Positions 6,135-9,064 of a stretch of DNA of 9,064 nucleotides are shown piece by piece. The stretch is taken from NCBI GenBank assembly GCA_023251695.1, contig JAHEYE010000129.1, positions 1 to 9,064 on the forward strand. The letters are read 5' to 3'. A program made the translations under genes and the position numbers. The notes under the pieces were generated by a model. That model was not told where the DNA came from and did no database searches. It saw only the letters and a list, made by a program, of their open reading frames with translations. Source of the DNA: Sphingobacteriaceae bacterium. GTDB taxonomy: Bacteria > Bacteroidota > Bacteroidia > B-17B0 > Aurantibacillaceae. Within the stretch, counting starts at the first letter, position 1. Every line of letters begins with the position of its first letter.

Positions 6135-6574
6135 TTGGTAATACGTAGGGCGTTGCCGTCGTAAGTATTGTTATACAAACGCAAAGGCGAAGTTGCAGGT
6201 CCTGTCATAACCGCCCCATCAAAAATCTGCCATTTTGAGCCACTGATGGTGTCTTTACAAGTAAAAGCATCCGATTGCACTTTAACGCGGGCACCGACAT
6301 CATCGGGTAAATAAGTAGAGGTGCGGTCTAACACAACAAATTCACCTGCTGTTTTACGGTAAACAATTAAACCGCTTACCCCACCGTTAAAATACATCCA
6401 CCCGCCCGGGGTTTGTATTTTGAAATTAAGAGGATCGCCTGGGTAAATAACAATATTAATGGGGGTATAAGGCACCCCATTATCCTGCACTTTCTGAGCT
6501 TTTTTCTTACAAGCCACCGCCAGTACGCAAATACTTACCGCCAGAATTATTTTTATTTTTTTAGCAAGAAACAT
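6131..6574 (-). CDS. Rieske-like lipoprotein lacking the iron-sulfur ligands
   Basis: A 147-residue lipoprotein with signal peptide MFLAKKIKIILAV and lipobox AVAC (Cys22), followed by KKK. The mature part has the layout of small Rieske-fold proteins of Bacteroidota: GGWMYFNGGVSGLIVYR (57-73), EFVVLDRTSTYLP (78-90), SGSKWQIFDG (111-120), TGPATSPLRLY (124-134) and a final YDGNALRI. At the sites where a true Rieske protein carries C-x-H and C-x-x-H, this one has Ser86/Tyr88 and Asp108/Ser111, so no [2Fe-2S] cluster should bind. Only Cys106 remains nearby. It is therefore likely a structural or binding role on a Rieske scaffold (inference). Its stop overlaps the gldD stop within TTAA, and it is divergent from the peptidase gene with a 48-base gap. 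Confidence 0.75.
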   Translation of the reverse strand: MFLAKKIKIILAVSICVLAVACKKKAQKVQDNGVPYTPINIVIYPGDPLNFKIQTPGGWMYFNGGVSGLIVYRKTAGEFVVLDRTSTYLPDDVGARVKVQSDAFTCKDTISGSKWQIFDGAVMTGPATSPLRLYNNTYDGNALRITN

Positions 6575-6608
6575 TTTAAGGCCTTTGTATTAAACTGTTA
6601 CCTTTATA

Positions 6609-6640
6609 CAAATTTACAAAAAATGAGCGACTCTTACCAA
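6609..6640 (-). promoter_or_regulatory. Possible promoter for the Rieske-like lipoprotein
   Basis: On the minus strand TAAATTTG (6616-6609) matches TAnnTTTG exactly, with a TTG 21 bases upstream (6640-6638) at the expected -33 distance. The transcript would start near 6603, leaving a leader of about 30 bases before the start at 6574. It overlaps the first codons of the peptidase gene. On the plus strand only a weaker TACCTTTA (6599-6606) precedes the peptidase. Confidence 0.35.
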
Positions 6641-8263
6641 TCCGGGGAAAAGCCCAAAATCAATCCATTTTTACCCCTTTATTTCTCGGTAATACTGGTT
6701 ATTGGCATTGGCGCCGGTTATTTTTTGTCGTTTAACAGTCCTATCCCTGGTTATGGCGGAAAATCACAAAATGATAACGCTTATTCTAAGATTACAAGTT
6801 TACTGGAGTACATTAAATTAGATTATGTTGATACCATCAATGAAAAACAATTAGTAGAGAGAACCGTAACCTCCATGTTACAGAGTTTAGACCCACATTC
6901 ATCCTATATCCCCGCCTCCGATTTTGCGCAAGTGAACGAATCATTGGAAGGCAATTTTGAAGGTATCGGTATAGAGTTTAATATTATTAACGATACCATC
7001 CGTGTTATTACACCCATCAGCGGCGGTCCATCGGAAAAACTCGGTATAAGAGCCGGCGATAAAATTGTGAAGGTTGACGGGAAAAATATTGCGGGCATCA
7101 AAATAACGAACAAAGAAGTATTCGAGAAATTACGCGGCAAAGAAGGTTCTGAAGTTTCGGTTAGTGTTTTAAGAGCGGGCGTCGCCACAGCAATTGATTT
7201 CAAAATCACTCGTGGCGAAATTCCGTTATACAGCATTGATATTTCTTACATCGTAAAACCCGGCATAGGCTACATGAAAATAAGCCGTTTTGCCGCTACC
7301 ACTTATGAAGAGTACCTCGCTGCCTTTAATGATTTGACTAAAAAAGGAATGAAAAAACTTATTCTGGATTTACGAGGTAACCCGGGAGGATTTTTAAAAG
7401 CTGCCGTTGATATTGCAGACGAATTTTTAATGAACGGTCTGCACATTGTTTATACCGAAGGACGGGCTAATCCTAAAAAAGTTTACAAATCTACTGAGCG
7501 GGGAAGTTTTGAAAACAGTCCGCTGGTTATTTTAATTGACGAAGGCAGCGCCAGCGCAAGTGAAATTGTTGCAGGGGCGGTGCAGGATAACGACCGCGCC
7601 ACCATTATTGGCAGAAGAAGTTTTGGAAAAGGATTGGTGCAGGATCAACGCGATCTACCCGATGGTTCAGCGGTGCGTTTAACAGTGGCAAGATATTATA
7701 CACCAACCGGACGATGCATTCAAAAATCGTATGAGAAAGGAACTGAAGAATATTACCAGGAAGAAATCGGGCGTTACAGTGACGGTGAATTAGTGAGTGC
7801 CGACAGCAACAAGTTCGATAAAAGCAAAAAATTTATAACACCCGGCGGTAAAATAGTTTATGGTGGCGGAGGAATAATGCCCGATGTTTTTGTATCGCTG
7901 GATACGGCTAAGTACAGTCATTTTGTAAACCGCTTGTTTTATACTGGACTAATAACAGAATTTGGTTTCAGCTACAGCGATAAACACCGTGATGAATTGA
8001 CAAAAAAATATACAGCCGATAAATTTGTAACCGACTTTGTTTTAAGTGATAATATTATTGTGGAGTTTTACGAATTACTGCAGAAAAAGAAAGTTGAAAT
8101 ACCCGACTCAGAAAGGACGAAAAGTACCGCCAATTTGAAACAATTGATTAAAGCTTTGATTGGAAGGAATTTATACGATAAAGATGCTTATTACCCTATC
8201 ATCAATCAAACCGATAATAGTATTAAAAAAGCAATAGAAGTTCTTGAAAAACCTCTCAAATAA
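6623..8263 (+). CDS. C-terminal processing peptidase, family S41 (CtpA/Prc-like)
   Basis: A 546-residue membrane-anchored protease expected to work in the periplasm. A short cytoplasmic tail precedes one membrane helix (about 18-36). A PDZ domain follows (about 112-186, with GIGIEF and the AGDKIVKVDG loop) that binds the C-terminus of substrates, then the S41 core (about 200-400) with LDLRGNPGG. The catalytic serine is the first Ser of SASE in EGSASASEIVAG (Ser311) and the general base is the Lys of SFGKGLVQ (Lys336), 25 residues apart as in known C-terminal processing peptidases. A C-terminal region of about 150 residues continues beyond the core. The ATG at 6623 is chosen because it gives a normal N-terminus. 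The frame stays open upstream to an ATG at 6413, but that would add a low-complexity extension inside the opposite-strand gene. It may mature or degrade envelope proteins; the substrates are unknown. Confidence 0.93.
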   Translation: MSDSYQSGEKPKINPFLPLYFSVILVIGIGAGYFLSFNSPIPGYGGKSQNDNAYSKITSLLEYIKLDYVDTINEKQLVERTVTSMLQSLDPHSSYIPASDFAQVNESLEGNFEGIGIEFNIINDTIRVITPISGGPSEKLGIRAGDKIVKVDGKNIAGIKITNKEVFEKLRGKEGSEVSVSVLRAGVATAIDFKITRGEIPLYSIDISYIVKPGIGYMKISRFAATTYEEYLAAFNDLTKKGMKKLILDLRGNPGGFLKAAVDIADEFLMNGLHIVYTEGRANPKKVYKSTERGSFENSPLVILIDEGSASASEIVAGAVQDNDRATIIGRRSFGKGLVQDQRDLPDGSAVRLTVARYYTPTGRCIQKSYEKGTEEYYQEEIGRYSDGELVSADSNKFDKSKKFITPGGKIVYGGGGIMPDVFVSLDTAKYSHFVNRLFYTGLITEFGFSYSDKHRDELTKKYTADKFVTDFVLSDNIIVEFYELLQKKKVEIPDSERTKSTANLKQLIKALIGRNLYDKDAYYPIINQTDNSIKKAIEVLEKPLK

Positions 8264-8287
8264 TTCTATCCGCCCTTTCAGAATCTT

Positions 8288-8360
8288 GCCACTAAAGCAC
8301 AAAAGCTCTAAATACCTCTAAAATATTTTGTGGGATTTTGTGTTTTTGAGTTTTCGTGGC
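8288..8360. repeat. Palindromic intergenic repeat, copy 2 (8-base-phased CAC/GTG element)
   Basis: A 73-base imperfect palindrome from GCCAC to GTGGC, related to the copy at 4957-5027. The left arm again runs in 8-base units (CACTAAAG, CACAAAAG, CTCTAAAT). The right arm, from TTTTGTGGGATTT onward, is the best-conserved part between the copies. It lies 24 bases after the peptidase stop, in a position matching copy 1: downstream of one plus-strand gene and upstream of the next. The remaining gap to the SOD gene (8361-8464) is very AT-rich and presumably holds its promoter, though I see no good consensus match there, only TAACTTCG at 8412-8419. Confidence 0.78.
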
Positions 8361-8464
8361 TAAAATTTGGATTTTCATAAATTATATAAGCCCTTTTAAT
8401 AAATAATTTTATAACTTCGAATAATTAAATTTTTGAATACTTAAATCTTTAAACCTTAAATAAA

Positions 8465-9064
8465 ATGGCTTTCGAATTACCAAAACTAGCTTACGCGTTT
8501 AACGCTTTAGAACCACATATTGATGCTAAAACCATGGAGATCCACCATGGTAAACATCATAATGCTTACGTTACAAATTTAAACGCTGCGATTGCAGGCA
8601 CTGATGCTGAAAAATTAAGCATTGAAGACATCTGCAAAAACATTTCTAAATATCCTGCGCCGGTTCGTAATAATGGCGGCGGGCATTACAACCACTCTTT
8701 ATTCTGGAGCATTATGGGTCCGAATGCGGGCGGTGTACCAACGAATGAAGTTGGAAAAGCAATTGCTGCTGAATTCGGTTCGTTTGATAATTTTAAAACA
8801 CAATTTTCACAAGCAGGTGCAACACGTTTCGGTTCAGGCTGGGCATGGCTATGCAAGAAAGACGGAAAATTAGCGGTTTGCTCAACACCTAATCAGGATA
8901 ATCCTTTAATGGACCTTCCTGACACCTGTAAAGGCACTCCGGTTTTAGGCATGGATGTTTGGGAACATGCTTATTATTTAAACTACCAAAACCGTCGCCC
9001 GGATTACATGACCGCATTTTTTAATGTTATTAACTGGAATAAAGTAAACGAACTTTATTTAGCT
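8465..9064 (+). CDS. sodA: Superoxide dismutase, Mn-type (Fe/Mn family), 3' end cut by the window
   Basis: The frame runs from ATG 8465 to the last base without a stop, giving 200 residues, so only the last few codons of this usually 200-205-residue enzyme are missing. It converts superoxide to oxygen and hydrogen peroxide. The N-terminus (LPKLAYAFNALEPHID, MEIHHGKHHNAYV) and the C-terminus (GMDVWEHAYYLNYQNRRPDY) are classic Fe/Mn SOD. Metal ligands by position are His27, His77 (in NHSLFW), Asp164 and His168. The second-sphere glutamine is supplied by NQD (Gln144) while glycines fill NNGGGH (69-74), the pattern of Mn-type rather than Fe-type enzymes; cambialistic activity is possible. No signal peptide is present, so it is cytoplasmic. 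No start-deciding Shine-Dalgarno site is seen. Gln144 and the overall similarity to E. coli SodA support the symbol. Confidence 0.95.
   Translation, partial: MAFELPKLAYAFNALEPHIDAKTMEIHHGKHHNAYVTNLNAAIAGTDAEKLSIEDICKNISKYPAPVRNNGGGHYNHSLFWSIMGPNAGGVPTNEVGKAIAAEFGSFDNFKTQFSQAGATRFGSGWAWLCKKDGKLAVCSTPNQDNPLMDLPDTCKGTPVLGMDVWEHAYYLNYQNRRPDYMTAFFNVINWNKVNELYLA

Noticed and set aside
6599..6606. TACCTTTA as the promoter of the S41 peptidase
   Set aside because: It misses the final G of TAnnTTTG and I could not find a convincing -33 element, so it is mentioned but not called.
6413..6622. In-frame N-terminal extension of the S41 peptidase to an upstream ATG
   Set aside because: It runs antisense through the start of the Rieske-like lipoprotein, does not look like a signal or domain, and the ATG at 6623 gives a normal cytoplasmic tail plus anchor helix.
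8622..8873. Plus-strand 83-residue open frame
   Set aside because: It is a shadow of the superoxide dismutase gene, whose own frame covers the region with all metal ligands intact.

Overview
The window looks like a chromosomal segment of a gliding or type IX secretion (T9SS)-bearing member of the Bacteroidota. The basis is a C-terminal T9SS sorting domain at the left edge, a gldD gene, abundant SPII lipoproteins, AT-rich coding sequence with almost no Shine-Dalgarno sites, and several promoter-like sequences of the Bacteroidota type (TTTG, about 20 bases, TAnnTTTG). I cannot place it below phylum. No mobile element, CRISPR array, tRNA or rRNA was seen, and most genes are ordinary housekeeping or envelope genes.

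Layout, left to right. Bases 1-339 hold the 3' end of a T9SS-secreted protein, followed 3 bases later by a two-C-domain 3-hydroxyacyl-CoA dehydrogenase (343-1494). Next come two small lipoproteins that are paralogues of each other and that I do not recognise (1520-1990 and 2097-2648). The second has a good promoter of its own and is closed by a strong intrinsic terminator (2668-2704). An HTTM-family multi-pass membrane protein (2712-4172, TTG start) overlaps by 17 bases a class I SAM methyltransferase (4156-4947). After a palindromic repeat come ssb and gldD, joined by a TAATG overlap (5110-6134). Convergent with gldD, and sharing its stop, is a minus-strand lipoprotein with a Rieske-like fold signature but no iron-sulfur ligands (6131-6574). 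Divergent from that is a C-terminal processing peptidase of family S41 (6623-8263). A second copy of the palindromic repeat follows, and the window ends inside a Mn-type superoxide dismutase gene lacking only its last few codons (8465-9064).

Themes. The envelope is the common ground: four lipoproteins, a T9SS cargo, GldD, a periplasmic protease and an HTTM membrane protein. Only GldD and the cargo have a clear functional link (gliding/T9SS). The dehydrogenase, SSB and SOD are housekeeping genes.

The points most worth following up are the paralogous lipoprotein pair with three matching cysteines, the ligand-less Rieske-like lipoprotein, the 8-base-phased palindromic repeat present in two intergenic gaps, and ssb joined directly to gldD without the gldE gene that separates them in Flavobacterium.
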